Below are positions 34,607 to 46,861 of a stretch of 64,000 bases of DNA, piece after piece. The notes under the pieces were generated by a model, which saw only the letters and a list, made by a program, of their open reading frames with translations, searched no databases and was not told the origin of the DNA. The stretch comes from Gnetum montanum. Taxonomy: Eukaryota; Streptophyta; Gnetopsida; Gnetales; Gnetaceae. The stretch is taken from positions 278,177-342,176 of the forward strand of contig MNCI01004594.1 in assembly GCA_015680685.1 (NCBI GenBank), read 5' to 3'. A program made the translations under genes and the position numbers. The first letter of the stretch is position 1, and every line of letters begins with the position of its first letter.

Positions 34607-35050
34607 TTGAAGAAAGAAGAATCTCAAGCTGAGAGAAAATGGGAACTATACTTTGATGGTTCTTGTAATTTCAAAGTTGCTGGAGCTAGAGTAATTCTAG
34701 TAAAAGATGATTCCCAAAAAATATTCAAAGCATTTCATCTATCTTTTCTTTGTACTAACAACAAGGCCGAATATGAAGCCTTGAGTATTGGAATTAAAAT
34801 AACATTGGAAAAAGGAATTATGGTAATCACCATAAAGGAAGACTCAAGATAGTTTGTGAACAAATTAAACGTTATTGTGTACTAAAAAGTTCATTCTTAC
34901 AACCCTATGAATAGCTTTTCTACAAAATGTTGGATCAATTTCATTACTAAAAATAGAACATATAGCTAGAGAAGATAATTATATAGCAAATGACTTAGCA
35001 AAGGCAACTTCATCATTGGATGTGAAAAATATAGAAGGGTACAAAGGAAT
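34607..35050 (+). pseudogene. Archaeal-type RNase H of element A, upstream of RT
   Basis: WELYFDGSCNFKVAGARVIL (catalytic Asp in FDGS), CTNNKAEYEALSIGIK (catalytic Glu in AEYEAL) and IKEDSR (second Asp block) are followed, after a short frame break, by IEHIAREDNYIANDLAKATS (34,955-35,015). That matches the conserved end HIPREENxxADxLAKxAS. All four blocks are in order. In element B this domain follows RT and gypsy RNase H; here it lies between protease and RT. Confidence 0.78.
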
Positions 35051-36150
35051 AATAGTTAACAAGGAACATTAACCATCAATACCAAAAAACATAAAGCATT
35101 TAAAAGTATTAGAAGATGATGCTCAATTGCTTAGATTCTTGAGAAATAAATAGGAATTTATAAGTCAAATCATACCAAAACTAGTGTCAAGGTTTAAGAA
35201 AAATTCTACTCCCAAAAAGATGATTGATTATGAACATGAGTTTAGCTAACACTAGCTTATCAAAAAAGATATAGAAAATCCAAATGATCAAGATTATGAA
35301 GCAATGAATATTGTATCTACTAAGATAGCAAAGATGTTAAATGTCACAAAGGAAAAGGATTTAATTTTTAATCAAAATTTATTATTACTCTTGAAAAATA
35401 ATTTGGAAAATTTTTCCTGGTATAATGATTATCTTAAAAATTTTCAACTAAATGTGATGACACAGAAAATTCCTTTAATAGATGATTGTAAAACAATTAA
35501 ACAAAAATAAAGGAAATTTAATCCATCATTTGAGCTAGATATGGAAGCTAAGATTAAGAAGTTATTGCAACCCCAAATCATATATCATGTCTAATACTCA
35601 ACATGGCTTGCTAACCTTATTCTGGTAAGGAAGAAGAATGGAAATATTAGGCTTTGTGTGGATTTCAAAAACTTGAATGAAGCCTTAGAAAGAGATAAAT
35701 ACCAACTTTTTAAAATTGATTCGATGTTGATCAAAGTATCAGGTTATCAAGTATATTATTTCCTAGATGGTTTTTTAGGCTATAATTAGATCATGGTAGA
35801 TGAGGATGATAGATATAAAATAACATTTATCACCAAATGGGGAACTTTCACTTAACAAGGAATGCCATTTGGATTGTCAAATGTTGGAGCTAATTTTCAA
35901 AGATCAATGGATTTAGCCTTTAAAGGTTTAATAAGCAAGTTCATTATGGTTTATTTCGATGATATCACCATCTTTTCAAAAATGAAGGAAGATCATATTA
36001 GTCATCTTCAACAAGTTTTTGATAGATGTCATGGTATTTCATTAAATTCTAAGAAATATATCTTTGGGGTTAAATCTGGAAGTTTACTAGGTCATGTAAT
36101 CTATCAAGAAGGAATTGTTATAGATAACTCTCAAATTCTAGTATAGAATA
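35051..36150 (+). pseudogene. Reverse transcriptase of element A (decayed, long open blocks)
   Basis: After a linker (35,304-35,510 open), RT motifs read in order: KIKKLLQPQIIYHV, STWLANLILVRKKNGNIRLC, VDFKNLNEAL, then YFLDGFLGYNxI (catalytic Asp), TFITKWGTFT, GMPFGLSNVGANFQRSMD and FIMVYFDDITIFS (YFDD box at about 35,950). It ends with SLLGHVIYQEGI. Three stops fall at expected Gln codons. Motifs are better preserved than in B. Confidence 0.88.
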
Positions 36151-36720
36151 TTAAGAATCCTACAAGTAAAAGGTCTATTATATCTTTCTCTGGAAAGCTG
36201 AATTTCATTAAGAAATTTATCCCTAGATTCACCGAAATTACTAAACCTTTGATGCATATGTTAAAAAGAGCTTTAGAATAAATTTAAAAAGCCATTCAAG
36301 AAGCTCCATACATGGTAAAACCAAAATTGAAAGAAGAATTATGGTTATATGCTTTTGCTTCAAATGATTCAGTAGTTGTCATTTTAACTCAAAGAGATGA
36401 AGGACAAGATGCATCGATCTAATTTTTAGGGTATCAATTGAAAGCTTCAAAGCTAAATTATTCACACTTAGAGAAATAGGCATTCATAGTTATTAAGGTG
36501 CTTCAACATTTCAGATATTACTTGGAAATCTCATTAGTTCATATTATGCTAATAGATCCTATGATTAAACAATTCTTAGTCCAAAATGAAATTATATTAA
36601 AAAGAGGGAAATGGTTCATAAAGCTTCAAGGTTTTAGATTTTCATTGGAAATGTGCAAAACCATTAAAGGAATGGGATTAGCTAAGTTCATTGCTAGAGA
36701 TAATGAAGTATGTGTGTTTA
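36151..36720 (+). pseudogene. Connection and gypsy-type RNase H of element A
   Basis: LNFIKKFIPRFTEITKPLMH is the connection segment. The RNase H core follows: LWLYAFASNDSVVVILTQRD, FLGYQLKASKLNYSHLEK, AFIVIKVLQHFRYYLEIS, MLIDPMIKQFL, RGKWFIKLQGFRFSLEM. The first Asp (normally LxxYxDAS) is replaced, reading YAFAS, which suggests degeneration of this copy. Confidence 0.82.
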
Positions 36721-36839
36721 AGGCTCCTAAAATAAATTGGTATGATGAAATTCTAGAATTTCTTGAATCACAAAAGGTTCCAAAAAAATTTAATTATAAG
36801 TTAGAAGAGAGCTTTCTTCAAAAAGGAAAATAAATTTAT

Positions 36840-37930
36840 GACTAAAGATGGAATCTTATATAGAAAGGATTTCATAGGGGTTTTGTTGGAATGTGTTCAC
36901 AATGATCAAATTAATCCTATTCTAGAATAATTCCATGATCATTCTAATTTGTTGTATGAGTCCCCTAAGTCTACTATACAACATATACTTTGCTATGGTT
37001 TTTATTGGCCTAGTATGTATCAAGATATTAATTTGAAAATTCAAAAATGTTACAAATTTTAAATTCATGGACCGAAGATCAAAAAGGCTAGAGCTCCCTT
37101 AAAATTGGTAATTGTGGATAGATCATCTCAACAATGGAGCTTAGATTTTATTGGCACAATTACTCCTATGAGAGTAGGACATAAATTTATTCTCATAGCT
37201 ACTAAATATTTTACTAAATGATCTAAAGGAAAGGAACTAAGGAAAAGTTCAACATCAAACATGATTAAGTTTTTGGAAGATCAAATTTTAAGTTATTTTG
37301 GTCTCATGAAAGTGTTGGTATCCAATAATGGAGTAGCTTTTCAATCTAAAGAACTTATAACATGGGCATCAGAAAAATCCATCTTTCTATTTTCTTCTTC
37401 AAATTATTATCCTCAAGGAAATTGCTTAGTTGAATCTAAAAATAAAAAGCTTATTTATTATATTAAAAAGTCAATGGATGGAAACCCAAGAAATTGGATT
37501 GATTACTTGTAATATGCATTATGGACTAACCATATTAGATTTAAAAAGGGTATTCAAATATTAGCTCATAACTTGGTCTATGGTTTAGCTACTAGAATTA
37601 TGAACAAGATTATAAGTTTGACGTCAGATTTTGTACAAAAGTATAGTGAGAAAACTGATAAAGATAGAAGTTTCATGATCTTGCTCATCAAAAGAAAAGT
37701 CAAAATGGACAAAGCTAAAGATAATTTGTTAAATAATTCTTCTCAAGTCAAAAAGTGGTTCGATTGAAAGGATTTAAAAAGAACTTTTAAAGTCAATGAT
37801 CTTGTATTATTATGGAACATGAAGAAGCCAAATAAGTTTTCAGTAGTATGGACAGGTCCATTTCTATTCAAGGAACAATTATCAAAGGACACATACCAAT
37901 GATCAACATTAAGTGATATGGAATTGTAGT
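36840..37930 (+). pseudogene. Integrase of element A (decayed)
   Basis: The zinc-binding part reads FHDHSNLLYESPKST, FYWPSMYQDINLKIQKCYKF (36,930-37,065). The core has WSLDFIGTI (first Asp, 37,140), VLVSNNGVAF (37,315; second Asp changed to Asn) and CLVESKNKKL (catalytic Glu, 37,435). The C-terminal part includes FKVNDLVLLWNMKKPNKF and WTGPFLFKE (37,790-37,870). No chromodomain follows, consistent with an OTA-type (Tat/Athila group) rather than chromovirus element. Confidence 0.82.
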
Positions 37931-38315
37931 TTCTCTATAATGTTTTATACATAAAACATTACTTTGGGCAACTGCTCATGAATTAAATCTATATATATAA
38001 ATTAATAAATGTATATAGTATAGTAATATATATGTATGTAACTATAATAATATTTAGTATACAAAGTAGTAAGTAATAAACTTTTTAATATATGGTTAGT
38101 AGTAATATAACTAATAAATAATATATATACAATTTCTATAATATTTACCCATAACCTATATATCCTATACATATTCTTATATAATTCTATATAATTTAAT
38201 AAAACATATATACATTAGAGTACTAGTTTAAAAATATTAAATTTAAAGTGTTAATTAAATTATTAAATTTATATTATCTCAAGTAATCATTACATTTGAT
38301 TTGTGTAAGTGGGAG
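37931..38315 (+). other. 3' untranslated region and candidate polypurine tract of element A
   Basis: Very AT-rich, with many TATATA words at 37,990-38,240. It ends in AAGTGGGAG (38,307-38,315), a plausible polypurine tract directly before a TG. Confidence 0.5.
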
Positions 38316-38472
38316 TGATGGTTGGATAATTGCTTTGTGGTGAATTAATTTCAACAACCAAATAGTGGAATTTGAATTAGCCAACTGTATGATGATGGAA
38401 ATTAAATAAGTTTTGGCTAAGTGGAAAAATTGGTTAATAGATTTGATGGTAATTTCAAATTTACCTTACACT

Positions 38473-38479
38473 ATATAAG
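38473..38479 (+). promoter_or_regulatory. TATA box in probable A 3' LTR
   Basis: TATATAA in the context CACTATATAAGG is an excellent plant TATA match, about 155 bases into the LTR. Confidence 0.55.
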
Positions 38480-38568
38480 GAGATGTGAATTTCTTGAAAA
38501 TACATCATTTCTCTATTCAACACTTAAGTGAGAAGAGCAAGTGAAGTTTTTGAGTGTAAGGTAGAAAA

Positions 38569-38887
38569 ATGGTTCTTAGAGCGAGGGAAACAAGAAGGCC
38601 TTTTATCTCATATGTTACAAGATGCTGCCCAAAGCATGTATTGAGAGCCTATTTTAAGGAAACCACCTGTGGAGAATCTAGTAGAATCCATTTCTTACTT
38701 TTGCTTTCAAATGAGTTTAGATTTCTCATTGGTGGACTTTCTATACATTCCAATGTTTGGGGTAGCTTTCATGAATGCACCATCAAAGTTGAGTACCAAG
38801 GACAATCTACTAAAGATGTTTCTTGGGAAGAGGCTTTCATGTATCAAGATAGATAAGCAACTAGTTGGGGAGAACCTCAAAAATTAG
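38569..38887 (+). other. Two overlapping short frames of unknown meaning
   Basis: A 95-codon frame (38,569-38,856) and a 72-codon frame (38,669-38,887) overlap about 100 bases after the TATA box. Neither has a recognisable domain. Their position downstream of a TATA box, in the probable LTR, is the only reason for listing them. Confidence 0.2.
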
Positions 38888-39100
38888 CAACCAAAGAGTT
38901 GGATGAAAAGAAGCAAAGATAGTTTTTGAAGACCAAGGTGAAGACCAAGTTGAGGCTTCAACTAGGCAAGAAGAGAAAAGAAGACCATTCATCACAACTA
39001 AAATCACATATAAAATGGTTCATGATATGAGAATCCCTAAAAGATCTACTTTAACTATGCTTTTCCCATGTACATAATAGTTTGCATGATATTTTGTTTG

Positions 39101-42100
39101 TATAGTTTCTTAAGTTTTATTAGGAATGAGGCTTTCATTTCATCAAACCTTAAGTCTAATGGAAGTTTTCCTCAAAAAAGATGTCTAGTTTTGTATATAA
39201 AAATGTGTTCTTCACTGATGTGCTAAGAAGGGGGGTAAGAAATTTTGTCACATTTATATTAAGAAATTATTTATGGAGCAAATTTTATGAGATAAGATTA
39301 AGAAATTAAATTTCCCAATTTAGCTTCTCAAAGATGATGAGAAAATGAGAGTTAAATTATTTATTTTAAATGGGAAAATGATCAGAAGCATGATGGAGAA
39401 AGGTGTTAAAGTGTTCTTTATATACGTGTGCCCATATTGAGTTCATAATTTCATAAGCATGGAATTAATAAAAGCTTAGTAAGGTTTTTTCAGCCTAAGT
39501 TATGAAGAAATTGTGTTTTTCCTATGCATAATGGTGTAGGTCAAATTTGGAAATTAATGTGAAAATTGCAAAATGTTTAATTTACAATTGTATCTCCATT
39601 GGTTCTTACATTATGTCAATTTATTAGTTTATCAAATTTAGTGTAGTGATCAATTGGATGTTCCAGAGAACAATAAAATTAAGTGAATAAATCTGTGCAT
39701 CCATTTTCCCTCGATACATGGAAGAAACTCTGTAAAAAACTAATGAATAACTATACATTTCAATCTATAGTGGTTTCCAAATGGTGGCCAAAAATTAAGT
39801 TGTAGAGCCAAAAATCCTAAATAAAACAAAGAGAAAATACCCAGTTCAAGTGCTCAGAAACATTTGATAAAAAATTGGTAGAGCAAGATCATAATTTTGA
39901 CATAAAATTAACAAGATTCTTGTTAAATGGTATTGCCTAAAAATTCATCAATATTCCAAAAAAAAAAGCTTTTCCATAGAAGAAATTACAGCAATACAAA
40001 GTGCAACAGCAAACAAATAAAAATTCATAATTTTCACAAGAACACAAGCCCAACAACTATACAAAGGAGAAAATATATACAAATTGGTGTTCCAAAGAAA
40101 ATAATCATGCCAAACCTATAGGCATTAGTAATTTAACATATTGAAAAAAAAACCCTAAGGCAACGGCTACCAAATATTGGAAAATTGTAGGCTCAAGAAT
40201 CTTAAATAAAGGGTATCCATCATTGCATTTTTTTCTTGGTAGAACTTGAGATTTGGAAGATATCTCCTCTCCTACTACCTACACACGAGTTCCATGTTAT
40301 AGGGGATCATGAGGCTATAGGGCATTGACACAATGAAACCAAAATCGGGCTTGAATTTTCGATTTCTTCTCTACAATGGAGGTAGCAATTATAGAGTAGC
40401 ACCAAGCAATAATAAGTACAAAGAACAAGGGCAATGTTGGTAGGAGTTCCATGCCTAAACCATAGTATTAGGATCCAAAAGCAAGAAATGAAGGACACAC
40501 AAGGAGCATGCACAATGGAGGCAACACAATAGTGGGCATGATGGCCATAAGGACAAGCATTGAAACAAGGCACATCAAAGACAAATCACATACATTAAGG
40601 TTATATAACATTGATAATAATTTCATTTTAAAATAAAAGAAAATTATAAAAAATAAGAAACTAGGGTTTATTTAAATTACAACTAGTTTTTTTTTTAAAG
40701 GAGGTTTACAATTTCAAAATGGGAGAATTTATAATCATTTAATAAATGTAACTTTTATTTTTTGGAATTAAAAATTTCCAATGGAAGTTAAAATATCCCA
40801 TTAAGGTTATAAATAGATCTCCTTAATATTTGTAAGGTTGTAATTGATAAGAAGATACTTGTCAACTATGGCTTATTTTTCTCTTTGAATTTATAACTTC
40901 TTAAGAAAGTGATGAATAAATTTCCTAGATATTTTGTAATGCCTTTAGCTTCTCATGATTATTGTAACTACTCTAAGGTCACTACAAAAGGTCCTTCAAA
41001 GGTAGAATTTTGGAGGAGGAGGATTTTGGAAAAAAAAAACAATTGAAGATTATTTGTAAAATGTCTTGCTAAAGACATCAATTTGGTTGCTTTGTTTTAA
41101 TCTTTTCAGTTCATTCTTTCCCATTTTGTTGTAGTTACTTAGCTAATGGTTTAGATAGCATCATGATTGGCATTCAATTTTGGAAGTTTTCCTAGGTTTC
41201 TTTTATAGCTCTATTTTTGCACAATATTAGACTTTTATTAAGATTTTCCCTAAAGAGCTTATGTTGTTAAAAGCCTCTAGAGCAATTGAATAGTAATGTC
41301 TTAACAAAATTGGCTATTTTGAGCATAGAGAAGCTAGGAAAATCTTTGATATTTTGAGACAACTAAAATAGCTTCATTATTTTAAAAGTCTATTACCTTG
41401 TTATTTCAATCTTGAAATTGTCAACCTTTTTTTGAAGGCTATATTTAATGCAATCTTTGACAACTATTAACTAGCCAAAATAGAGACTTGTACTTTGTCA
41501 TTTACATAGCATTTTTTCTAGTATAATAAGATTGTCTTTACAAAATTTTTTGTTGAGCTGAAAGGGTTTGGACAATTCATAGTTAGATTGAATTAGAATA
41601 ACTTTATTGCAAAGTGTTTCCTTGTGTTAATTTATCTTGCTTAAATATTTGATATTTCACACAACTTTGATTTCTTGTCTTTCTCTTTCAAAATCCATTG
41701 AATTTCACTCTATTTCTAGTTTTCTTATGGAATTTTCTCTCTAAGGAAAATTAGGAGTAGATTGGTAGAATTGTGTTCAAACATATTTGCAAAATTTTAT
41801 TTGCTACAAGTAATGTACTATAGGGACCGTATAGACTAAGTGATTGGACAAAATAGAAAATCTTCAACAATGCATAATGTTTGACAAAGTTAGCTGAATT
41901 TCTTTTATGATATCCAATTACAATGTCATACATAGCCCAACTATTTCAACATTCATAATAGCAAACACATACAATTAGTCTATTTCAAAACTATTGAATC
42001 TATTTAAAGGTATCTGGGCCTTGGTGTTGCCAGAGACCAGCAAACACCTAAACCCTATTTGATAAACACCTTCAATCCTGTGACCCTGAAGGTCACAAGA

Positions 42101-42105
42101 CCGAG
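39101..42105. other. AT-rich region without recognisable gene
   Basis: No gene, LTR pair or repeat could be supported. A small GC-richer patch at 42,010-42,120 contains the inverted repeat GTGACC/GGTCAC. Short frames look accidental. Confidence 0.4.
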
Positions 42106-43330
42106 AGGCCCACAACGTTGGTAGTTTCAAATGGTCACCAATAGTAGATAACTTAAATGAATTCTCTTGGCAATACCAATGAGTGAAATGAAAATCTACA
42201 AATCACCTATCATAGGTTCTAACTAGAGTTACACTACGTATATCATGTATCTCTAGTTATTTAAGTGAAGATATGAAAAATTTTTATACGTAACATGAAT
42301 TACTAGAGAATATAATTTAAATAAAGAAAATAAATTACATAAAACAAGAAAGAGAAGGCATATTAAGAAACTCCCTAATTTTTCATCTCTCTATCAAAAA
42401 AGAAAGGTTGTAATCATAGTTAAACTATATGATTAATATGACTGAATGGCCATGTTTTGGATGACAAGTTTGGTAGCTTGCAAGAACTGTGTATCATACC
42501 AAATATAATTTAAGGTTTCAACAAAGAAAGAAGAATATTAATCCATTTTCTGTTATCATGATAGAATGATTGGTAAAATGTATCTTGATGAATACTATCC
42601 ATGAGTATTATCTATTTTCAAATTCAAGAATTCAACTTGTCTATCAATGCTTTAAAAGTAGGTAGAGTATCCACTAGCCAAGGGATTGTATAACAAATTA
42701 ATAGAAATTTCTTCTTCAATTAGGCTTCTCATCTAATAGATCTTTCACATGTTCATGTTTTAAGAATTAATGAAAACTATTTCTTGTATACATAATGCAT
42801 AAATATTTAAGCTTTATAATTCTACAATAATACATGTATATTAGTATTTTGGCTAGTTCAAGTCCTATAGTGAATATGTATGGTGTTTTCTTTCACTAAC
42901 TAGGATCCTTGCAAGCACATTATATATCTCAACCCTCATACTTTTTCCTACATTTTCCTCTATATCATTTCCCTACATAGATATCATACAGCTTATTAAA
43001 ACAAGATTATAATTTTTCATGATGGTCAATCTCTGCTTGCTATGTCTTAATGCTTGTTAGGTTAATTTAATTCTTATTCCACTATTGTTAGGTCAAATTG
43101 ATGATTCAACTACTTTATTTATTGAATTGATAACAACTATCTTTATTCATCATACTCTTAATGATTTTCCTAACCTCCTTAGGATGCTACCTCTAGTACT
43201 GTACTATTACAACTAAGGGTTATCAACCTAGCCTCTATTATAGGACTTATGGGTAAGTAGATTGAGTCACTTAGTTCTATGGTCCAAGGATAATAAAGAG
43301 TCAAAGTAATAAAGTTATAGACCTATTAAG
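42106..43330. repeat. Diverged duplicate of 44,330-45,960, copy 1
   Basis: Ordered matching words include CAAATCACCTATC, a TAACTAG-G-TCAC word, ACTCCCTAAT, a TCTTGATGAA-ACTATCCA word, and TTTCACT-ACTAGGATC-TT-CAAGCA. They occur in the same order in the interior of element F. The similarity is old and patchy. Confidence 0.45.
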
Positions 43331-43445
43331 GCATGATTTAACTATCACTAAATTATTAGCCTCTCCTATGGGTAGGGGGTGCTAGAACCTAAAAGAATTA
43401 AAACATAGGTACAACCTAAGATTTATAAAAAAATTTATAACTCAA

Positions 43446-43514
43446 TGCTACCTATTAGAATCGAACTAGAAATATAGGTTATCAACCTAATACATATACC
43501 ACTAGGGTAACACC
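43446..43514 (-). repeat. tRNA-like (SINE-like) sequence 1
   Basis: Read on the minus strand, TTACCCTAGTGGTATATG resembles a pol III A box, an anticodon-like arm holds TTGATAACC, and AGTTCGATTCTA resembles a B box. Stems are imperfect, so this is not a functional tRNA gene. Confidence 0.4.
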
Positions 43515-43546
43515 TCATTACTATTAGCCTCTCATATGATGAATCT

Positions 43547-44093
43547 TGTGACATCTTGTTCCTAGATGTCATGGAAAATGTCAAATATACCTTATATTAG
43601 ACAATAAGAAGATAACATGGAAAACATCAAATATGTATAACATTTGATATTGTGCATAAAGAAAAAATAGGAAATTGCAAAAGAAAAATAAAAATAATGC
43701 CTTATTAATGTAAAATAACATTTGTAGATCATGCTCTGAGTGTCCCTTGAGGTTATCTTCCTTCAACATCTAACCCTTAAAGGCTATCCAACACTACAAT
43801 CATGGTTATGACTATCACTAGCTAGAAGGAATAGTTAGTCCTCTTCATGTCATACTTCACCTAACACTTGTTACTCATCTTTACTATCTCTACAACTCCA
43901 TGTTGATACAACCTCTAATGCCTTAATATAAATACCTTAGGTCAAGCTCCCAAAGGTTACCTTGAAAGACATGCCCATCGAATGTTACTTACAACTTGTC
44001 CTTTATATTCTTGTTATAATAATTATGATACTTATTATGAAGAGATAGCATCTTTGTTATGTAACAAGACCATTTAGGAATGAGAATGTGACA
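43547..44093 (-). repeat. 3' LTR of element F
   Basis: It aligns with 47,883-48,446 throughout. Next to it (44,094-44,108) the minus strand reads a purine-rich AAGGAGGATAGAT, the likely polypurine tract. Confidence 0.8.
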
Positions 44094-44329
44094 ATCTATC
44101 CTCCTTAGGTTTCATTCGTTTTCAAACAAGTCTAGGGTTACTATCTTTTTTCAAATCCAATGCTTCTTCCATGCATCTATGCTTTAACACTTTGACTCCT
44201 CCTTTTGAAGTATGATTAAATATCCTAATTTTCTCCTGCTTATTCAGCAAAAAAAATATAGGTAAGAAGAATATGGGGAAAATAAAATATTATTTTATTA
44301 ATACTTACCTCATTTTCTAAGATAATGAC

Positions 44330-45960
44330 AATAGATGAACTAAAGATCTACTAATCACAAATCACCTATCCTAACTAGGGTCACAAAAACTACAAATCAT
44401 CTCTAGTAACCCAAGTGAAGGTGGAGAAAATCCTTTATTTCCAAATTGCATTCCCTTAAGATATTTTACTTACCTAATTAGAATATAAATTAAATGATAA
44501 AGAAAATAAAAAATAAAGTTAAGATACTCCCTAATCTTGATCAACCTCAAGGATTAATGGAGTTAGTTATAGTTTCATCATAACGGATATATAATTGGAT
44601 GACCATATTCGAGATGGTAGGGTTTTATCTTACCTCTCAACTTCATCCTTAGAAATTAACTCTAGCAACCTGGTAACTTGGAAGAATTAGGCATTATAAA
44701 AAATATAGTCTAGGGTATCAATGAAGAATTATGTTTACCTATCTTCATTAATCATGGTAATGTAATTAATGAATTGTGGTTCTTGATGAATTCTATCCAA
44801 TAACAATGTCTATTCTTTAAATCTAGGATTTGACTAGCCTATTGAAGATTCAAAGTAAGAAGAATATGCATTGGCCAATGTAATTGCATGTTAAATTGAT
44901 GGGAAAATCTTCTTTAATTCAGGTTCATCTTCCAAGGGTTCTTTTACACATCCATATTTTACAAATCAGTAAACATTACTTTCAACTTTCACATTGAAGT
45001 CACCACAAATGTTGAATGGCACTAGATTGATATAGGTATTCTTCAAGAAAAACTTATTCTTCAAACCTTTCTCTATTTTCTTAATCAAATATGCTACTTA
45101 AAAAAGTTTGACATCTAAGCATGTTGATTTGGCAACTAAATTTGTATTGACTACACATGCACATCTTTCTAATAATTGGATTTTAAATATCAATGTCAAT
45201 GCTATGTGGCTTCTTTGGAGACTTGACTGTTCTTTCTTTCCCATGATTTAAAGTTCTAGGATTTTGAAAATCATATATTCTAATCTCCATTCAAATATTT
45301 GTACTATTTCAAACTTGGTTTCTTTATAAAATATCACACAACCATCCATGTTGTGGTTTCCATAATAGGCTAAGTTGTATGACTCAACAAAAGAACTTCC
45401 ATAAGAATCCTTTTGCTTGTAAATACCTCTGTATCCCATATTTTCCAAATGTGAATAAAATTGGTATAAGAATTCCCATGGAAAAATTTTTTGTAGGCAT
45501 AAGAAATTAGCATTCAGATCTTGTAATTCTACTAAGATGCATGAGTATTGATAATAATGCTAGTTCAAAGTTCATGGTGGAAATAGTAGATATTATCTTT
45601 CACTGGCTAGGGATCTTTCAAGCATGTTGTATGTTGCAACTTTCATTCTTATTCCTAGGATTCTCTCTTGGGTCATTTCTCTTCATGAGTATCACACACC
45701 TTGCTCGGCACAATTTGGTTATAGATTGAAAAAGTATGCATCTTCATGATCATTCTAGTTCACCAACTAATTTTTGAACTAATTTTGAGTTAGTAACAAC
45801 AAGCTACATTACCTAGACTCCTAATGACCTTTCTACCTGCCTTAAGACACTAACTCCAACAATGAAACTAATGATACACTAGGGGTTAGTAATCTAAGAT
45901 TATCTATCTACATAGGCTAAGCATCTAATCCTAAGACCCAAGATGGCCAAAGAGGTTAGA
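44330..45960. repeat. Diverged duplicate of 42,106-43,330, copy 2 (inside element F)
   Basis: See copy 1 for the shared words. Because this copy lies inside F and the other directly outside F's left target site, F may have inserted next to an older relative of its own interior. Confidence 0.4.
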
Positions 45961-46768
45961 TTTATTAGTACCAATAATTAAATTGTTAGGCATGGTTTTT
46001 TATCTAATTTATAGCTTCTTAAGATACATTTTAAGGTATCACCTAGTTTTCAAGTACCTAAAGAATGAATTTGACCTTACCAATGAGTTCAAAATGTTGA
46101 AAATGTTTTAGAAAGGACTATATATATGTTAAAAATAGACATCATATTCTCAAATTATGCTAAAATGAGTCTTTGTAGGACTTGAAGCATCATGTTGGAC
46201 AAGGAGTAAAAACTAATTTTCAAAGCTTTGTAGGGAAAAATTGACTTCACCACTGCATTCAAAAAGTCAAAATTTAGTCGAAATGTCTCTTTATTCATCA
46301 AAAATAAATAAATCAAATTAAAAGTTATGGCTTTTGAAATCCAAAACATTGGGCACCAAAAATAATACTTCTCAAGAAGTCATACATCCTAGTACTACTA
46401 TAAGATAAATGTACTTAGTTACAAAATTTTTATCTAGATTGCTACCACTCTCTCAAATTGTTTTATTTATTATTTTTTTCATTTTTATATTTAGATTTTC
46501 CATCTCTATTTGACATCTTTATTTGAAATTTCCATCAATTAACTAAAAAATTTAAATTTTCCATTTGGTAAAAGACATGCACTAATGGCACTAATGGTTA
46601 CTATCGGCAACTAGGGAAACAAGAAATGGCAACACTGATGATGTTTGTAAAGGTAACCACCAACAACAATAATGGTTACTATCAATAACCAAAGAGGCAA
46701 AAAATGGTGGCACTAGCGATTTTTGGATGGATAAGTTTTTTTTTAACTTTTTATTATTATTTTATTTC

Positions 46769-46861
46769 ACCTTACCCTAGTGGTTGATGTGGGGGTTCAA
46801 TGGATGATAAGGTATAAGTTTGATTGGCTAAGGGAAGATTCTAGTTTCAATTCCCAACCTT
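46769..46861 (+). repeat. tRNA-like (SINE-like) sequence 2
   Basis: CCTTACCCTAGTGGTTGATG resembles an A box and CTAGTTTCAATTCCC a B box, about 60 bases apart. It lies inside element F. Confidence 0.4.

Larger units (their letters stand above)
38316..39100 (+). repeat. Probable 3' LTR of element A (right end unresolved)
   Basis: TGATGGTTGG follows the polypurine tract. A TATA box, CACTATATAAGGAG, lies at 38,470, followed by the kind of short leader expected of R. The 5' partner lies outside the window, so the end cannot be fixed; the true LTR may extend further right. Confidence 0.5.

Noticed and set aside
38569-38856. Host gene downstream of a TATA box
   Set aside because: The TATA box fits an LTR promoter after a polypurine tract, and the frame has no known domain; kept only as a weak feature.
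42010-42120. Structured RNA around GTGACC/GGTCAC
   Set aside because: A single 6-bp stem without supporting context is expected by chance.
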